64,000 nucleotides of DNA from Staphylococcus equorum (GCF_029531845.1 NZ_JAMBPV010000002.1:372001-436000), one strand, 5' to 3'. Positions 40,678 to 52,621 are shown, numbered from the stretch's first letter. Program-made: numbers and translations. The notes: generated by a model not told the origin, from the sequence alone.

Positions 40678-40776
40678 TCATCGGTTTATCCCTTTCAATA
40701 GAAGTTCTTTTTGATGTTTTTCAGCATGATTCAACAAAATTCTACGCCAAAACTAAGAATATTTCTCTAGAAAATT

Positions 40777-40818
40777 AAAAAATGCCAACAAATCCATAAG
40801 GTTTTGTTGACATTTTTT
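40777..40818 (+). terminator. Bidirectional terminator after tag
   Basis: AAAAAATGCCAACAAA (40777-40792) pairs with TTTGTTGACATTTTTT (40803-40818) with one mismatch. Poly-A and poly-T flanks let it act on both strands. Confidence 0.85.
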
Positions 40819-40895
40819 AATTGTAAGTTCACAGAGTATCGATTCTACATTTTTATTTTCAAATGAATAGCAATGTGTTAAAAATTTAAAAACTT

Positions 40896-41060
40896 TTATA
40901 AATCTTGTCTTTTGCGACTATTTTTAACAATCTTTTTATTTTTATACAATCTGATTATAAGTAAAGTTAAGAACATTGCAACGATACCCTTAACAATATC
41001 GTAGGTCAGTATGACATTGACCCATAGAAGAATGATGACAATTATATAAATATATTTCAT
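40896..41060 (-). CDS. Possible small membrane peptide, 54 aa
   Basis: The frame begins MKYIYIIVIILLWVNVIL, has two hydrophobic segments (about 2-19 and 24-42) and ends with a very basic tail (NKKIVKNSRKRQDL). The membrane-plus-basic-tail pattern is coherent, but I see no clear ribosome binding site before the ATG, so translation is uncertain. It is followed by the bidirectional terminator. Confidence 0.4.
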   Translation of the reverse strand: MKYIYIIVIILLWVNVILTYDIVKGIVAMFLTLLIIRLYKNKKIVKNSRKRQDL

Positions 41061-41276
41061 AATATATGTGTTATAAATGCTTTATTAATTGTGACTTTTG
41101 CTTCACCGTATTCGCTCAAAAAGTAGAGTCGCTTTAACTGAAAAAGTTATTTGATATGCCTATATCACATTTTCTAACACGGTCTCACCCTCTCTATATC
41201 ATAATATTGTGTATAAAAGTTGTAATATATAATTGTGCTGATATTGTTCAAATGTCTAATTAAAAATATCATCTGT

Positions 41277-42347
41277 TTAGTTAAGTTTTTTTTCACGATG
41301 TTTCAAGAACACGTTTATCGCTGGCGCAATTAAGAATAAAATAAAGAATATTCTAAAGATATGGTAACTAGAAATCAATGCGACATCCGCGCCGGTTTCT
41401 AACGCAACGATAACAATTTGACTCATACCACCTGGAGCAGCCCCCAAGAATAATTCATTTACTGTATGAGTTGAAAATGTAGAGATGATTAATACCATTA
41501 CAAAAGCTAATAATATGAGCAATGTATTTTGAAAAGCAATTGCGACCGCAATACGGCCTTTCATCTGATCTAATAAGAGCGCAATTTGAACGCCAATTCT
41601 TATCATATATATGACTTGTGCTGCTGCAATAATATAATTATCTAACGTAAAGTTAGCGCCTGTCAATAAATTCCAACATATTAACACAAGAATAGGTGCA
41701 AGTATCTGTTTTGTTGGAAAATTAATTTTTCCCATTATGATATATACAGCAATCACAGCTAATGTCAAAAAGATAATACTAGGAATCGATAAAGCGTCAG
41801 TCAATGTTGCTGTTACTTCAGATCCAACCGTCGCTAATTCTTGGGAGTCTTTAAAAAAGTATGAAATAAAAGGCACAAGAATAACTACAAATATAATTCT
41901 CGAAGTTTGTGTCAAACTCACTACCATAATATCCGCTTTTTTATTTTCCTCTGCCATAATCAACATTTGACTCAATGCCCCTGGAATGATGCTAAGTATT
42001 GCAGTTTCAGTATTCACTTTTGCTATTTTTTTGAAAAAATAAGCTATGATTAATGCGAGTCCAAGTAATAATATTGTAATTATTACAATGGTAAACCAAT
42101 CATCTTTAATATCTAAAATAACCTCTTCAGTGAAAGTAGAGCCAATTTGAACACCTAATAATACTAAACCAATTTGGCTTAACCAAAATGGCCAGTTTAC
42201 TTCTAAATGTAAATATCTCACACAGATAATACTGGCAATAATTGGACCAAACATGAATGGCAATAATATGTGGGCGGCATTAAGTATAAAACTTAAAAAT
42301 AAAGCTAACGCTAAAACGATGATATTGTTTCTTAATTGCTTACTCAT
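41277..42347 (-). CDS. AbrB-family membrane protein (putative transporter)
   Basis: A 356-aa protein with about ten membrane helices and two related halves, each with a glycine/proline-rich segment (IIPGALSQMLIMAEE and GAAPGGMSQIVIVALE). This matches the AbrB/Gate-type family (PF05145-like), often misnamed ammonia monooxygenase or AbrB regulator; substrate unknown. The frame starts 12 codons earlier, but MSKQLRN at 42347 with a weak GTGAG site is the better start; this is not certain. It lies between tag and the hem operon. Confidence 0.8.
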   Translation of the reverse strand: MSKQLRNNIIVLALALFLSFILNAAHILLPFMFGPIIASIICVRYLHLEVNWPFWLSQIGLVLLGVQIGSTFTEEVILDIKDDWFTIVIITILLLGLALIIAYFFKKIAKVNTETAILSIIPGALSQMLIMAEENKKADIMVVSLTQTSRIIFVVILVPFISYFFKDSQELATVGSEVTATLTDALSIPSIIFLTLAVIAVYIIMGKINFPTKQILAPILVLICWNLLTGANFTLDNYIIAAAQVIYMIRIGVQIALLLDQMKGRIAVAIAFQNTLLILLAFVMVLIISTFSTHTVNELFLGAAPGGMSQIVIVALETGADVALISSYHIFRIFFILFLIAPAINVFLKHREKKLN

Positions 42348-42394
42348 GTACTCACAACTTTCATAGGTATCGTTATACTTCATTGTACTTTACA

Positions 42395-42432
42395 TATAAA
42401 AGAACCCGATCAACACCATGGTTGTTCGGGCT
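42395..42432 (-). terminator. Terminator of the hemAXCDBL operon
   Basis: AGCCCGAACAAC pairs with GTTGATCGGGTT around CATG on the minus strand, followed by CTTTTAT, 12 nt after the hemL stop. Confidence 0.85.
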
Positions 42433-42443
42433 AAAAATAAACT

Positions 42444-43727
42444 TTATACAATTCGACTTAGTGCGGTATCAAATGCTTGTATTGTTTGTTCAATATCAGC
42501 TTCTGTATGCGCTGTTGAAAGAAATGTCCCTTCAAATTGGGAAGGTGGTAAGAATACGCCTTCTTTTGCCATTTCTCTATACATTTGACTAAACATTTCT
42601 AAATCGCTTTTATTTGCTTGTTCAAAGTTTGTAACTGGCCCTGCATTTAAGAAATATCCTATCATAGAACCAGCACGATTTACAGTGATTGGCACATGAT
42701 GTTTTGCAAAGACCTCTTTCAAACCTTCTTCTAATTTGTCACCTAATTTATTAAAATAATCATATGATTCAGGAGTCAATTGAACTAATGTTTCATAACC
42801 GCTCGTCATAGCTAATGGGTTACCTGATAACGTACCAGCTTGGTAAATATCACCTGCTGGCGCAATTTGGTCCATAATTTCTTTCTTACCGCCAATGGCA
42901 CCAACAGGTAAACCACCACCGATTACTTTACCTAAACAAGTTAAATCTGGCGTTACATTAAAGTAACCTTGCGCACAATTGTATCCAACTCTAAATCCAG
43001 TCATCACTTCATCAAAAATAAGTAATGAACCATACTCTGTAGTGATGTCTCTTAAACCTTGTAAAAATCCTTCGACTGGAGGTACGACACCCATATTACC
43101 AGCTACAGGTTCCACTATAACACCAGCAATATCGTCACCAAATTCTTCAAATGCAACTTTTAGCGCATCTAAGTCATTATATGGCACTGTGATTGTATTT
43201 TTCGCAATACCTTCGGGCACACCCGGTGAGTCAGGTAAACCTAGCGTTGCGACACCAGATCCCGCTTTGATTAATAGTGAGTCACTATGGCCATGGTAAC
43301 AACCAATGAATTTAATGATTTTATTACGACCAGTATAACCACGTGCTAAGCGCAGTGTATCAAGTGTTGCTTCAGTACCTGATGACACCATACGTATTTT
43401 TTCAATAGATGGCACACGATCGATCACTAACTCAGCTAATTTATTTTCCTGTAGTGTGGAAGCACCAAAACTTGTACCGTTATCCACTGCTTCATGTATT
43501 TTATCAATGACCTGCTTGTTTTTATGTCCTAAAATTAAAGGTCCCCAACTTAGAACGTAATCGATGTATTCATTACCATCAATATCATAAATTCTTGAAC
43601 CTTCACCATGGTCCATAAATATTGCTGGTGTATCTACTGATTTGAAAGCTCTTACTGGACTATTGACACCGCCAGGCATTAATTGTTCAGCTTTTACCAT
43701 CGCTTTTTCAGAATTGGTATAACGCAT
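42444..43727 (-). CDS. hemL: Glutamate-1-semialdehyde 2,1-aminomutase
   Basis: A 427-aa PLP enzyme forming 5-aminolevulinate from glutamate-1-semialdehyde in the C5 pathway. Visible: [43 protein letters not shown] and the PLP lysine in [20 protein letters not shown] precedes the ATG. Last gene of the haem operon and 14 nt after hemB. Confidence 0.96.
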   Translation of the reverse strand: MRYTNSEKAMVKAEQLMPGGVNSPVRAFKSVDTPAIFMDHGEGSRIYDIDGNEYIDYVLSWGPLILGHKNKQVIDKIHEAVDNGTSFGASTLQENKLAELVIDRVPSIEKIRMVSSGTEATLDTLRLARGYTGRNKIIKFIGCYHGHSDSLLIKAGSGVATLGLPDSPGVPEGIAKNTITVPYNDLDALKVAFEEFGDDIAGVIVEPVAGNMGVVPPVEGFLQGLRDITTEYGSLLIFDEVMTGFRVGYNCAQGYFNVTPDLTCLGKVIGGGLPVGAIGGKKEIMDQIAPAGDIYQAGTLSGNPLAMTSGYETLVQLTPESYDYFNKLGDKLEEGLKEVFAKHHVPITVNRAGSMIGYFLNAGPVTNFEQANKSDLEMFSQMYREMAKEGVFLPPSQFEGTFLSTAHTEADIEQTIQAFDTALSRIV

Positions 43728-43741
43728 TCTAAATAACCTCC

Positions 43742-44719
43742 TTATTGTTCATCAATATATCTACAAATATCTTTTGAAAAATACGTAATAATTAAATCTG
43801 CGCCTGCACGCTTCATTGAAATCATTTGTTCCATAACTACCGCTTTTTCATCAATCCAGCCATTGAGTGCAGCTGCTTTAGTCATGCTATATTCTCCACT
43901 TACATTATATGCGATTACAGGGACGTTTGTAGTATTTCGAACATCTCTAATAATATCTAAGAAACTTAAAGCAGGTTTAACAATCATCATGTCTGCACCT
44001 TCTTTTAAATCACTATCGAGTTCTCTAAGTGCTTCTCTTCTATTTGCAGGATCCATTTGATATGTTTTGCGATCACCAAACTGTGGTGCAGATTCCGCTG
44101 CATCACGAAATGGACCGAAGAAACTAGAAGAATATTTAATACCATAACTCATGATTGGCACATTATAATAACCAGCATCATCCAGACCCGCTCTAATTTC
44201 TGCAACAAAACCGTCCATCATGTTGCTTGGCGCAATAATATCAGCACCAGCTTCAACTTGAGAAATTGCAGTCTTAACAAGTAATGGTAATGATTTATCA
44301 TTATCAACATCTTTTGTCTCATGATTGATTACACCACAGTGACCATGATCTGTGTATTCACACAAACATGTATCCGCAACAATTAATAAGTCACTGTACA
44401 TAGACTTCGCTTTTCTTGTCGCTTCTTGGATGATGCCATTATGATCATAAGCACCAGTGCCAACTTCATCTTTTTCATTTGGCACACCAAAAAACATGAT
44501 GCCTCTTATACCTAAATCATACGCTTCTTTAATTTCATCACCTAATAAATTCAAACTAATTTGGTAAATACCAGGCATAGATTTAATTTCTGTTTTTACA
44601 TTATCACGTTCAACTACAAATATTGGATAAATCAAATCTTCTTTGTGAACGTGCGTTTCACTTACCATGTTTCTCAGTGATTTACTACTACGTAATCTTC
44701 TGTGTCTATCAAATTGCAT
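43742..44719 (-). CDS. hemB: Delta-aminolevulinic acid dehydratase (porphobilinogen synthase)
   Basis: A 325-aa TIM-barrel enzyme condensing two 5-aminolevulinates to porphobilinogen. A zinc-type active site is visible ([14 protein letters not shown] with three Cys), and the Schiff-base lysines are in MSYGIKYSS and MMIVKPAL. Its first codons overlap the end of hemD by 11 nt, and its own ribosome site is weak, so translational coupling is likely. Confidence 0.96.
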   Translation of the reverse strand: MQFDRHRRLRSSKSLRNMVSETHVHKEDLIYPIFVVERDNVKTEIKSMPGIYQISLNLLGDEIKEAYDLGIRGIMFFGVPNEKDEVGTGAYDHNGIIQEATRKAKSMYSDLLIVADTCLCEYTDHGHCGVINHETKDVDNDKSLPLLVKTAISQVEAGADIIAPSNMMDGFVAEIRAGLDDAGYYNVPIMSYGIKYSSSFFGPFRDAAESAPQFGDRKTYQMDPANRREALRELDSDLKEGADMMIVKPALSFLDIIRDVRNTTNVPVIAYNVSGEYSMTKAAALNGWIDEKAVVMEQMISMKRAGADLIITYFSKDICRYIDEQ

Positions 44720-45395
44720 TATTTTCCCAACTTTCTAAAGTTTTTTGAACTAATGATTCTAAGGTTTGGGTTTCTGACATCGTGCCTTGAACATTAAATG
44801 CCTTTAATGTATCCAATGTTTGCTGACCAATGGCAAAATAATTATCGAAAGGTATGTACTGATGACTTTCAAAAAAATACCGTACAGCCGATGAACTCGC
44901 AAAAGTAATGGCATCTACTTTATTTTCAACTATGAGATTTAAGACTTCATTTATATTCACAGTATGTGGAACAGGCTCATATAAGTCAATTTTTCTAACT
45001 AAATAGCCTCGCTTTTTTAAACCATTTTGTAATAATATTCTTGCTGCTGCACTCGATGGTAATAAAATGCGACTGCCTTTTATCGCTTCAAACTCTTCAA
45101 GAAAACCTTCTTGTGAAAAATCTGTTGGACAAAAAGAAACTTCTAGTCCTAAAGATTTGCAATAATCAGCTGTTTTTTCACCAATCACTGCAATGTTTTG
45201 TATATTTAACTTAGACAAATACGGTCGAAAATATTTCACAGCATTTTTAGACGAAAAAATAAGCCAGTCATAGTTAACATCTAGCAAATTTAAATCAAAG
45301 GATAACGGCTCTACATCTATGAAGGGCTTGTGTAGAATACATGTATCTTCTTTGTTAAATTCACTAGTTTGTGTCATTACTATCACTGGTCTCAT
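44709..45395 (-). CDS. hemD: Uroporphyrinogen-III synthase
   Basis: A 228-aa two-lobed enzyme that cyclises hydroxymethylbilane with inversion of ring D. The family is poorly conserved; support comes from [38 protein letters not shown] and [13 protein letters not shown] and its place between hemC and hemB. I take the ATG at 45395, 6 nt after GAGGTG; a GTG three codons earlier overlaps that ribosome site. Confidence 0.9.
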   Translation of the reverse strand: MRPVIVMTQTSEFNKEDTCILHKPFIDVEPLSFDLNLLDVNYDWLIFSSKNAVKYFRPYLSKLNIQNIAVIGEKTADYCKSLGLEVSFCPTDFSQEGFLEEFEAIKGSRILLPSSAAARILLQNGLKKRGYLVRKIDLYEPVPHTVNINEVLNLIVENKVDAITFASSSAVRYFFESHQYIPFDNYFAIGQQTLDTLKAFNVQGTMSETQTLESLVQKTLESWENNAI

Positions 45396-45413
45396 TATTT
45401 TCACCTCAAACGA

Positions 45414-46340
45414 TTATTGTTCTTCGTTTAGTGCCTTTATTATTTCATATGCACCTTGTGCATTTAGTACTTCAGTTACTTTTTCACCGATTTCAATCGG
45501 ATTATCTCCGCGCTCAGTATGCTCATAACGTTCTTTACCATCTGGGGACATAATTAAGCCTGTAAATTCAATTGTACCATCACTACTTTTCGTTGCATAG
45601 CCACCGATTGGCACTTGGCAACTTCCGTTCATACGCTCTAAGAACGTTCTTTCAGCAGTAACACAATCCGCTACATCTTGATTGTGAACTTGCTTAAGTA
45701 ATGCTAACAGCTCTTCATCATCCGAACGGCATTCAATACCTAAAGCGCCTTGTCCAATGGCTGGTATTAAAGTCTCTTTATCTAAATAAGTTGTAACGAT
45801 ATCATCTGACCAACCCATACGCTTCAAACCAGCAGCTGCAAGTAAAATTGCATCAAAATCTTCAGTTTCTAACTTACTTAAACGCGTGTCAATATTACCA
45901 CGTATCCATTTTATTTGTAATTTAGGATATTTCGCAAGTATTTGAGCACCACGGCGTAAAGAACTTGTGCCTACTATACTATTGTCAGGCAGTTCATGTA
46001 ATGGAACATGATTCTTAGCAATATAAGCATCATACGGATTTTCACGGTCTGGTATACAACCTAGTGTTAATCCTTCTGGGATGACACTAGGCACATCTTT
46101 TAAGGAATGTATCGCCATATCTATACCATGATTAAATAATTCATTTTGAATTTCTTTTACAAAAAGCCCTTTACCGCCTACTTTAGATAATTGTTTATCT
46201 ATAATACGGTCACCTTTTGTTACTATTTCTTTAATTTCAATATCTAATTCTGGATCAACAGCTTTTAATTTTTCAATAAATTGTTGGCTTTGAGTTATAG
46301 CTAACTTACTTCTACGTGAACCAACGATTAACTTACGCAT
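45414..46340 (-). CDS. hemC: Porphobilinogen deaminase (hydroxymethylbilane synthase)
   Basis: A 308-aa enzyme polymerising four porphobilinogens on a dipyrromethane cofactor. It begins [19 protein letters not shown]; the cofactor-binding Cys is in [13 protein letters not shown], and [13 protein letters not shown] and SLRRGAQI are conserved. GGAGG before the ATG at 46340 decides the start over a 12-codon longer frame. Confidence 0.96.
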   Translation of the reverse strand: MRKLIVGSRRSKLAITQSQQFIEKLKAVDPELDIEIKEIVTKGDRIIDKQLSKVGGKGLFVKEIQNELFNHGIDMAIHSLKDVPSVIPEGLTLGCIPDRENPYDAYIAKNHVPLHELPDNSIVGTSSLRRGAQILAKYPKLQIKWIRGNIDTRLSKLETEDFDAILLAAAGLKRMGWSDDIVTTYLDKETLIPAIGQGALGIECRSDDEELLALLKQVHNQDVADCVTAERTFLERMNGSCQVPIGGYATKSSDGTIEFTGLIMSPDGKERYEHTERGDNPIEIGEKVTEVLNAQGAYEIIKALNEEQ

Positions 46341-46396
46341 CAGGCGCAACCTCCTAGAAATGACTATATTTAACAATTAAGCTTTTCTATCTGTAA

Positions 46397-47233
46397 TCAA
46401 ATTCCTGTCCATTGATGAAAATCAGATATATGAGAAGCAAAAATCAAATTAATCATACTTAAGCAAAATAAACTGAGATTAAAATAAATCAAATTATGTT
46501 TACTTAACGTATGTCTTACTCTAAAGATGATATACACACCATACAACACTGCAATAATTACAGACATCACCACTTTAGGATCATTCAATATGTGTAAACC
46601 TAAAGTGTTTATGCCCCATTGTGTACCTAAAATGATACTTAATATGATAAATATAAACCCAATCAGACTACTATAAAACACAACTTGCTCTAATGTAGCT
46701 ACACTACCAATTCTAAAATATTTTTGATTAAATCGTTTTTGTTTTAAATTTTTATACTGTATTAAATATAATATACAATTAACAAATGCAAAAGCAAACA
46801 GGGCATAACTTATAATTGCAAAGGCAATATGTACTATTAACAATTCGTTTATAATACTTAATTTATCTCCTGCACTCTGATAATGCATAGGTTGAAACGT
46901 ATTTATAGCAATTAATACAAAACCAATTAAATTAAATAAAAATATTGAAAAATTTATTTGCTTGATGACACTAATCACTATAGAAATAGAAATAATTAAC
47001 CAAGCTAATGCAAAAAACACATCAAAAATATTACCTAATGGAATTTGCTTCGTTACATTAGCATGAATAGATAAAGAGATTGTTTGTAACACCCAAACAA
47101 TCCCTAATGTAACAAAACCAATTTTTCTAACTTTATAATGTTTTTTCACAAAATCAAAAAAGTAACAAGCAATACTAAATAAATAAATTAATAATATAAG
47201 TTCATTTAATCTTATAAACGAAAATTCTTGCAT
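46397..47233 (-). CDS. hemX: HemX, membrane regulator of HemA (CcsA/CytC-assembly fold)
   Basis: A 278-aa polytopic membrane protein of the cytochrome c assembly family with about eight helices, including LGTQWGINTLGLHILNDPK, which resembles the WWD-like region of CcsA but is degenerate. In S. aureus HemX lowers HemA protein level and so limits haem synthesis. It lies between hemA and hemC as in other staphylococci. Confidence 0.9.
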   Translation of the reverse strand: MQEFSFIRLNELILLIYLFSIACYFFDFVKKHYKVRKIGFVTLGIVWVLQTISLSIHANVTKQIPLGNIFDVFFALAWLIISISIVISVIKQINFSIFLFNLIGFVLIAINTFQPMHYQSAGDKLSIINELLIVHIAFAIISYALFAFAFVNCILYLIQYKNLKQKRFNQKYFRIGSVATLEQVVFYSSLIGFIFIILSIILGTQWGINTLGLHILNDPKVVMSVIIAVLYGVYIIFRVRHTLSKHNLIYFNLSLFCLSMINLIFASHISDFHQWTGI

Positions 47234-47254
47234 ATTATCACCATTTGCATATAC

Positions 47255-48586
47255 TTATTCAAAACTTAAGATTTGACTAGTTGCCACTTCACTTTTTCTC
47301 TTTTTAGGTTCATAAGCATGTTCAGCTTCAATGTCAAAAATGTTTTGAAATAGCTCTAATTTTTCGTTACTATTTCTATCATTACTCAATTCTTTTGCTT
47401 GTTTGATTGGATCTTTCAACATTTGATTTATGATACTTTTAGTATGTTTTGAAATGATTTTACGTTCTCTCTCAGTTAAGCCAGGCAATTTTCTATCAAT
47501 ACTATCCATAGTATCTCCCTGAATATTCATTGCTTTTTCTCTTAAGGCACGTATAACAGGCACAACGCCTAACATACTTACCCATTCATTATGTGCTGCA
47601 ATTTCACCTGGGATTCGTTGCATAATATCATTTGCTGCAATTTGACGTTCTCTTAGATTAGCATCCACTAATCCTTTTAAGTCATCTACATCATAATTAA
47701 ATACATCTTGAACTGTATTAATATTAGGCTCGATGTCTCTTGGAACAGCAATATCTATTAAAACAAGTGAATCACTTTTTCGTTCAGTTGAAATAGAACG
47801 CATCATATCGTTTGTCACAATATATTCGTCTGAACTTGTAGAACTGATAACAATATCCACTTTAGCTAAAAGTTTTGGTAATGATTCCATTGATTCAAAT
47901 TTCACATGATGTTTCATTGCTAATTTTTGAGCTTTACTCAATGTTCTATTAACAACTGTTATATCTGTGACGCCCGAACCAATTAAATTTAAGAGTGATA
48001 ATTCACTCATGTCCCCTGCACCAATAATCAAAGCTTGCTTGTTGTCAATTTTGCCAAACACTTTTTTACTTAGTTCAACAGCCGCATAAGAAACACTTAC
48101 TGCATTATCTGCAATATCCGTCTCATTATGAGCTTTTTTCGCAAATGTAATTGCTTGTTTGAAAAGGTGATTAAATATAGTACCCGTTGTATCTTCTTCT
48201 TGAGCTAATAAGAAAGCATCTCTAATTTGTCCAAGAATTTGAGTTTCACCAAGAACAACAGAATCTAAACCTGAAGTAACATGCAATAAATGATTTACTG
48301 CGTCGTCCCCCACTTTTACTTCAGTCATTTCTTTAATCTCTTCAACATCAAATCCAAATGATCTCGCTAAAAATCGTTGAATATAATAACGACCAGTATG
48401 AATTTGATCCGCAACTGCATATACTTCTGTGCGATTACAAGTTGATAATATAACATTTTCTAAAATAGATTTTGTTTCAAATAAATCAACATTGGCTGAA
48501 CGTTTGGCATCATCTTTAAAAGCAACTTTTTCTCTCAGTGCTACATCTGCTGTACGATGATTTATGCTAACCGCAATTAAATGCAT
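47255..48586 (-). CDS. hemA: Glutamyl-tRNA reductase
   Basis: A 443-aa NADPH enzyme reducing Glu-tRNA to glutamate-1-semialdehyde, the first step of haem synthesis. The active-site Cys is in [13 protein letters not shown] (about residue 50), the NADPH-binding region is [13 protein letters not shown], and a C-terminal dimerisation helix runs from about 320. GGAGGG precedes the ATG. First gene of hemAXCDBL. Confidence 0.96.
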   Translation of the reverse strand: MHLIAVSINHRTADVALREKVAFKDDAKRSANVDLFETKSILENVILSTCNRTEVYAVADQIHTGRYYIQRFLARSFGFDVEEIKEMTEVKVGDDAVNHLLHVTSGLDSVVLGETQILGQIRDAFLLAQEEDTTGTIFNHLFKQAITFAKKAHNETDIADNAVSVSYAAVELSKKVFGKIDNKQALIIGAGDMSELSLLNLIGSGVTDITVVNRTLSKAQKLAMKHHVKFESMESLPKLLAKVDIVISSTSSDEYIVTNDMMRSISTERKSDSLVLIDIAVPRDIEPNINTVQDVFNYDVDDLKGLVDANLRERQIAANDIMQRIPGEIAAHNEWVSMLGVVPVIRALREKAMNIQGDTMDSIDRKLPGLTERERKIISKHTKSIINQMLKDPIKQAKELSNDRNSNEKLELFQNIFDIEAEHAYEPKKRKSEVATSQILSFE

Positions 48587-48757
48587 TTATAACGCCCTCC
48601 ATACATATTACAATAAGTAAATTATAACACAATTACGTCATGAGTTAACCATCTTGCTCGAGTAAATTATAATTCTTCTAATTTACATTCAAAATGTTGA
48701 CATAATTGTACTAAATTCAACCTATTTATAGCAAAAATAGTTTCTTCAATGTAATGA

Positions 48758-49345
48758 TTATAAATAACTTTCAATCATATTCCATATTTTTTGTTGTTTG
48801 TCTTTTTTAATTGAAGAATAACTTATAATCTCATCTTCAGCTTCCATTTCTAATTTTTGCTGAATCTTAGCTAAATGCTTCTGTACTTTACCCTTAGCAA
48901 TTTTATCTTCTTTCGTGGCTACAATAAGTGTTGGTATTTCATAGTATTTAAGGTAATTGTACATTATGATATCATCTTCGGTTGGATTATGTCGTAAATC
49001 AACAAGTTGAATGACAAGTTTCAATGATTCTCTTTGTGAAATATATCTTTCTATCATTTTACCAAATGCTTCACGTTGTGTTTTACTTACTTTCGCATAG
49101 CCATAACCAGGCACGTCAACAAATACAAGTTGATTATCTATATTATAAAAATTAAGTGTTTGTGTCTTACCAGGTCGTTGAGATGTTCTTGCCATATTCT
49201 TCCGACCAATCATGCTATTAATAAACGTTGACTTACCTACGTTAGATCTACCACTCAAGCCAACTTCACTTAAACCAGTTTCTGGATATTGTTCCGGTTT
49301 TACTGCACTAATTAATAATTCTATTTCATTAGGATTAACTTTCAT
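48758..49345 (-). CDS. ysxC: Ribosome-biogenesis GTPase YsxC (EngB)
   Basis: A 195-aa TRAFAC-class GTPase needed for 50S assembly. G motifs: G1 [10 protein letters not shown]3 [12 protein letters not shown]4 ATKEDK and G5 SYSSIKK. GAGGG precedes the ATG. It follows clpX, as in other Firmicutes, but here a long repeat-type insert separates the two. Confidence 0.95.
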   Translation of the reverse strand: MKVNPNEIELLISAVKPEQYPETGLSEVGLSGRSNVGKSTFINSMIGRKNMARTSQRPGKTQTLNFYNIDNQLVFVDVPGYGYAKVSKTQREAFGKMIERYISQRESLKLVIQLVDLRHNPTEDDIIMYNYLKYYEIPTLIVATKEDKIAKGKVQKHLAKIQQKLEMEAEDEIISYSSIKKDKQQKIWNMIESYL

Positions 49346-49445
49346 TATCGTCCCTCTTTTCTTCTGAACTCATTATTTATTATATTACACTATGACGTAT
49401 ATGAATATGTATTTTTATTTTATCTATGTTTTCTTTTTAAAAACT

Positions 49446-49672
49446 AATGAGGCTGGGACATAAATACATGTCTCAGCCTCATTCATTATATTGGCAGTGC
49501 CTGACTGAATTGAAAATGCGCTTATATCAAGCTTTTAAAGAACTACTACTTCATTTATGAAGACAAGTAGTTCTTATACAAGAGCTTCAGCTCTTGTATT
49601 CCATTTTCTAGTCAGCTCTGCCGGGGTGGTACGACGAAATCTTGTTAAAAAATTAAATTTTTGCCCTACTCC
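49446..49672. repeat. Structured intergenic repeat between clpX and ysxC (STAR-flank-like)
   Basis: This ~230-nt non-coding segment has four folded parts. Hairpin 1 pairs 49446-49461 with 49468-49483 (16 bp, core GGACATAAATACATGTC). Hairpin 2 pairs AAGAACTACT with AGTAGTTCTT. Hairpin 3 is perfect (49576-49586 with 49589-49599). An outer stem joins GGCAGTGCCTGAC with GTCAGCTCTGCC. It ends with GGGGTGGTACGACGAAAT and TTTTTGCCCTACTCCC, which resemble sequences I know flanking STAR repeats in S. aureus. The classical STAR core TGTTGGGGCCC is absent. Hairpin 1 shares its core with the apt terminator. It may work as a terminator plus mobile-like repeat. Confidence 0.75.
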
Positions 49673-49688
49673 CATTTGATTCATCTAA

Positions 49689-50951
49689 TTAAGCAGAAGT
49701 TTGTTCCTTGTTTACAAGGTTGCCTTCTTTATCGTATAGTTCAGGATCTTTTTCATCATTAATTGTTTCTTCTGTAATTACGACTTTTACAACACCTTCA
49801 GATGAAGGCACGTCATACATAATATCAATTAACGCTTCTTCTATAATTGAACGAAGACCACGTGCGCCTGTTTTACGTTCAATTGCTTTATCACTGATTG
49901 CAGATAATGCTTCATCAGTAAATATCAACTCTACATCATCAAGATCTAACATTTTAGTGTACTGTTTCACTAAAGCATTTTTAGGTTGAGTTAGAATGTT
50001 TTTCAGTGCGTCTACATCTAATGTTTCTAAATTAGCAACAATAGGTACACGACCGATAAATTCTGGAATCAAACCGTAAGATTGTAAATCCTCAGGTCTG
50101 ATTTGTTCAAGTATTGCATCTTCATCATATTTTGAAGCTTCACTACTTGCAAATCCGATTACTTTCTCACCTAATCTACGTTTAATTACTTCATCTATAC
50201 CATCAAAGGCACCACCAAGAACAAATAAAATGTTTGTTGTGTCAATTTGAATTAACTCTTGATTAGGATGCTTACGACCGCCTTGAGGTGGTACGCTTGC
50301 AGTTGTGCCTTCTAAGATTTTAAGCAATGCTTGTTGTACACCTTCACCAGATACATCACGTGTAATAGATGTGTTTTCTGATTTTCTAGCTATTTTGTCA
50401 ATTTCATCGACATAAATAATACCTTTTTCAGCTTTATCAATATCAAAATCAGCTGCTTGCATTAAGCGTAGTAAGATGTTTTCAACATCGTCACCTACGT
50501 AACCAGCCTCAGTTAAACTTGTAGCATCAGCGATTGCAAAAGGTACATCTAATGTTCTAGCTAATGTTTGTGCTAATAGTGTTTTACCACTACCAGTAGG
50601 TCCAATTAAAGCGATATTACTTTTTTGTAATTCTACTTCATCTTCATTTGGTCCTAAATTCTGTACACGTTTATAATGATTGTAAACAGCTACAGCTAAT
50701 GATTTCTTAGCCTTCTCTTGCCCGATTACATAATCATTCAATTGGTTCATAATTTCTTTTGGAGTTGGTAATTCAGTTAACCCTTCAGGTTCTGATTGAG
50801 CTAATTCTTCTTCTACAATTTCTGAACATAGCTCAATACACTCATTACAAATATAAACGCCACTTCCTGCAACAAGTTTTTTAACTTGATCTTGATCTTT
50901 GCCACAGAAAGAGCATTTTAAATTTTCTTCATCTTCGTTGAATTTGAACAT
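49689..50951 (-). CDS. clpX: ATP-dependent Clp protease ATP-binding subunit ClpX
   Basis: A 420-aa AAA+ unfoldase that feeds tagged proteins to ClpP. An N-terminal zinc-binding domain (CSFCGKDQ and CNECIELC) precedes Walker A GPTGSGKT, the pore loop AGYVGDDVE, Walker [12 protein letters not shown], the RKH-type region and an IGF-like ClpP loop (KVIGFASSE). Sensor 2 GARGLRSI is present. AGGGGTG precedes the ATG. tig lies upstream. Confidence 0.97.
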   Translation of the reverse strand: MFKFNEDEENLKCSFCGKDQDQVKKLVAGSGVYICNECIELCSEIVEEELAQSEPEGLTELPTPKEIMNQLNDYVIGQEKAKKSLAVAVYNHYKRVQNLGPNEDEVELQKSNIALIGPTGSGKTLLAQTLARTLDVPFAIADATSLTEAGYVGDDVENILLRLMQAADFDIDKAEKGIIYVDEIDKIARKSENTSITRDVSGEGVQQALLKILEGTTASVPPQGGRKHPNQELIQIDTTNILFVLGGAFDGIDEVIKRRLGEKVIGFASSEASKYDEDAILEQIRPEDLQSYGLIPEFIGRVPIVANLETLDVDALKNILTQPKNALVKQYTKMLDLDDVELIFTDEALSAISDKAIERKTGARGLRSIIEEALIDIMYDVPSSEGVVKVVITEETINDEKDPELYDKEGNLVNKEQTSA

Positions 50952-51033
50952 TCTATTTACACCCCTATTCCCTAAAAACTATACTAAATAGCATTTTAAT
51001 ATGCAACTTACAACTTTCACAAGTTATTTGCTT

Positions 51034-51076
51034 TAAAAATAGTGTAGCAGATACATTATTTGAATGCATCTGCTAC
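51034..51076 (-). terminator. Terminator after tig
   Basis: GTAGCAGAT pairs with ATCTGCTAC with an inner GCAT/ATGT stem (51044-51076), followed by ACTATTTTT on the minus strand. Confidence 0.75.
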
Positions 51077-51139
51077 TGGTTTACTATATTAAACGACCAA
51101 CATATAATTCACAAAATAATTTGCTCTTTTTATATTTAG

Positions 51140-52450
51140 TTACGCTTCAGAGTCATCTTTAGATGGTTCTACTAATTTCGCTTCTTTAACTAATAAATCG
51201 ATAACATTTTGGATACGAACGTCGTTTTTAACGATATCAGTATTACCAAGAGTTTGTTTAATATCTTCTACTGACATATTAAATTGTCCACTCATTTTTT
51301 CTAATTCTTTATCGATATCAGCATCAGTTACTTCAATTTCTTCAGCATCAGCAATAGCAGTTAATGTTAAGTTTGTTTTAACACGTTCTTCTGCATCATC
51401 TTTCATTTGTTCTCTTAATTGTGACTCATCTTGACCAGAAATTTGGTAATAAGTTTCTAAATTAAGACCTTGTTGTTGCATACGTTGTCCAAATTCTTGA
51501 ACCATACGATCTAACTCAGTGTTAATCATCGCGTCTGGAATTTCAACTGAAGCATTATTTGATGCTTTGCTAATTGCTTCTTCTTTTTGATTATTCTCAG
51601 CGTCAGTTTCTTTTTGCTCAGTTAGTTTTTTACGTAAATTTTCTTTATATTCATCAACAGTATTTGCTTCTGCGTCTAATTCATTCGCAATCTCATCTGT
51701 TAATTCTGGAACGTCTTTATATTTAATTTCATTTACTTTAGCTTTGAAAGTAGCTTCTTTTCCAGCTAATTCTTCAGCGTGGTATTCTTCTGGGAAAGTT
51801 ACAGTAACGTCTTTTTCTTCTCCAACTTTAACACCAACTAATTGTTCTTCGAATCCTGGAATAAATGAACCTGAACCAATTTCAAGGTCATAGCCTTCAG
51901 CTTGTCCACCTTCAAATTGTTCACCATCAACGTAACCATCAAAGTCGATGTTAACCGTGTTACCATCTTCAACAGCACCATCTTCTTTAACTACCATTTC
52001 AGCTAAGTGGCCTAATTGGTGGTCGATTGATTCTTGTAATTCTTCTTCAGTTAATTCAACACTTTGTTTTTCAATTTCAAGACCTTTATAGTCTCCTAAC
52101 TCAATTTCAGGTTCAACTATTACACTCGCTTCGAATGTCATATCGCTACCTTTTTCCATTGTAGTTACATTGATTTCTGGTTGATCAACTGGTTTAATTC
52201 CAGTTTCGTCAATAGCTTCACCATAAGCTTCTGGTAATAAGATATCAACGGCATCTTGATATAGTGCTTCTACGCCAAAGCGTTGTTCAAATATTTGGCG
52301 AGGTACTTTCCCTTTACGGAAGCCTGGCACGTTTATTTGTTTAACTACTTTTTTGAAAGCTTGATCAATTGCTTTGTCTACTTTTTCTGCTGGAACTGTA
52401 ACGGTTAAAACTCCTTCGTTACCTTCCTTTTTTTCCCAAGTTGCTGTCAT
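51140..52450 (-). CDS. tig: Trigger factor (ribosome-associated chaperone and prolyl isomerase)
   Basis: A 436-aa chaperone that binds nascent chains at the exit tunnel. The N-terminal ribosome-binding domain carries GFRKGKVPR (about 45-53), an FKBP-type PPIase domain spans about 160-245 ([29 protein letters not shown]), and a helical C-terminal chaperone domain follows. GGAGG precedes the ATG. Confidence 0.97.
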   Translation of the reverse strand: MTATWEKKEGNEGVLTVTVPAEKVDKAIDQAFKKVVKQINVPGFRKGKVPRQIFEQRFGVEALYQDAVDILLPEAYGEAIDETGIKPVDQPEINVTTMEKGSDMTFEASVIVEPEIELGDYKGLEIEKQSVELTEEELQESIDHQLGHLAEMVVKEDGAVEDGNTVNIDFDGYVDGEQFEGGQAEGYDLEIGSGSFIPGFEEQLVGVKVGEEKDVTVTFPEEYHAEELAGKEATFKAKVNEIKYKDVPELTDEIANELDAEANTVDEYKENLRKKLTEQKETDAENNQKEEAISKASNNASVEIPDAMINTELDRMVQEFGQRMQQQGLNLETYYQISGQDESQLREQMKDDAEERVKTNLTLTAIADAEEIEVTDADIDKELEKMSGQFNMSVEDIKQTLGNTDIVKNDVRIQNVIDLLVKEAKLVEPSKDDSEA

Positions 52451-52621
52451 GTATAAAAACCTCCATGAATATCCTATTTTATTTTTTCAACTTCATTATT
52501 ATATCATACGTCAATGCTCTACACAAACACTGAGTTTACAAATCACATTGAATGAATAATTGAAATTAATTTTATTATTATTTTACTACTATTATTTATT
52601 ACCCAAAAAATTAAAGATTAA

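Noticed and set aside
41277..42347. Annotation of this gene as an AbrB transcription regulator or ammonia monooxygenase
   Set aside because: It has about ten membrane helices and no DNA-binding or monooxygenase residues; the names are database carry-overs.
49446..49672. Possible insertion-sequence remnant between ysxC and clpX
   Set aside because: No transposase fragment, terminal inverted repeats with target duplication, or coding bias; it is better described as a structured repeat.
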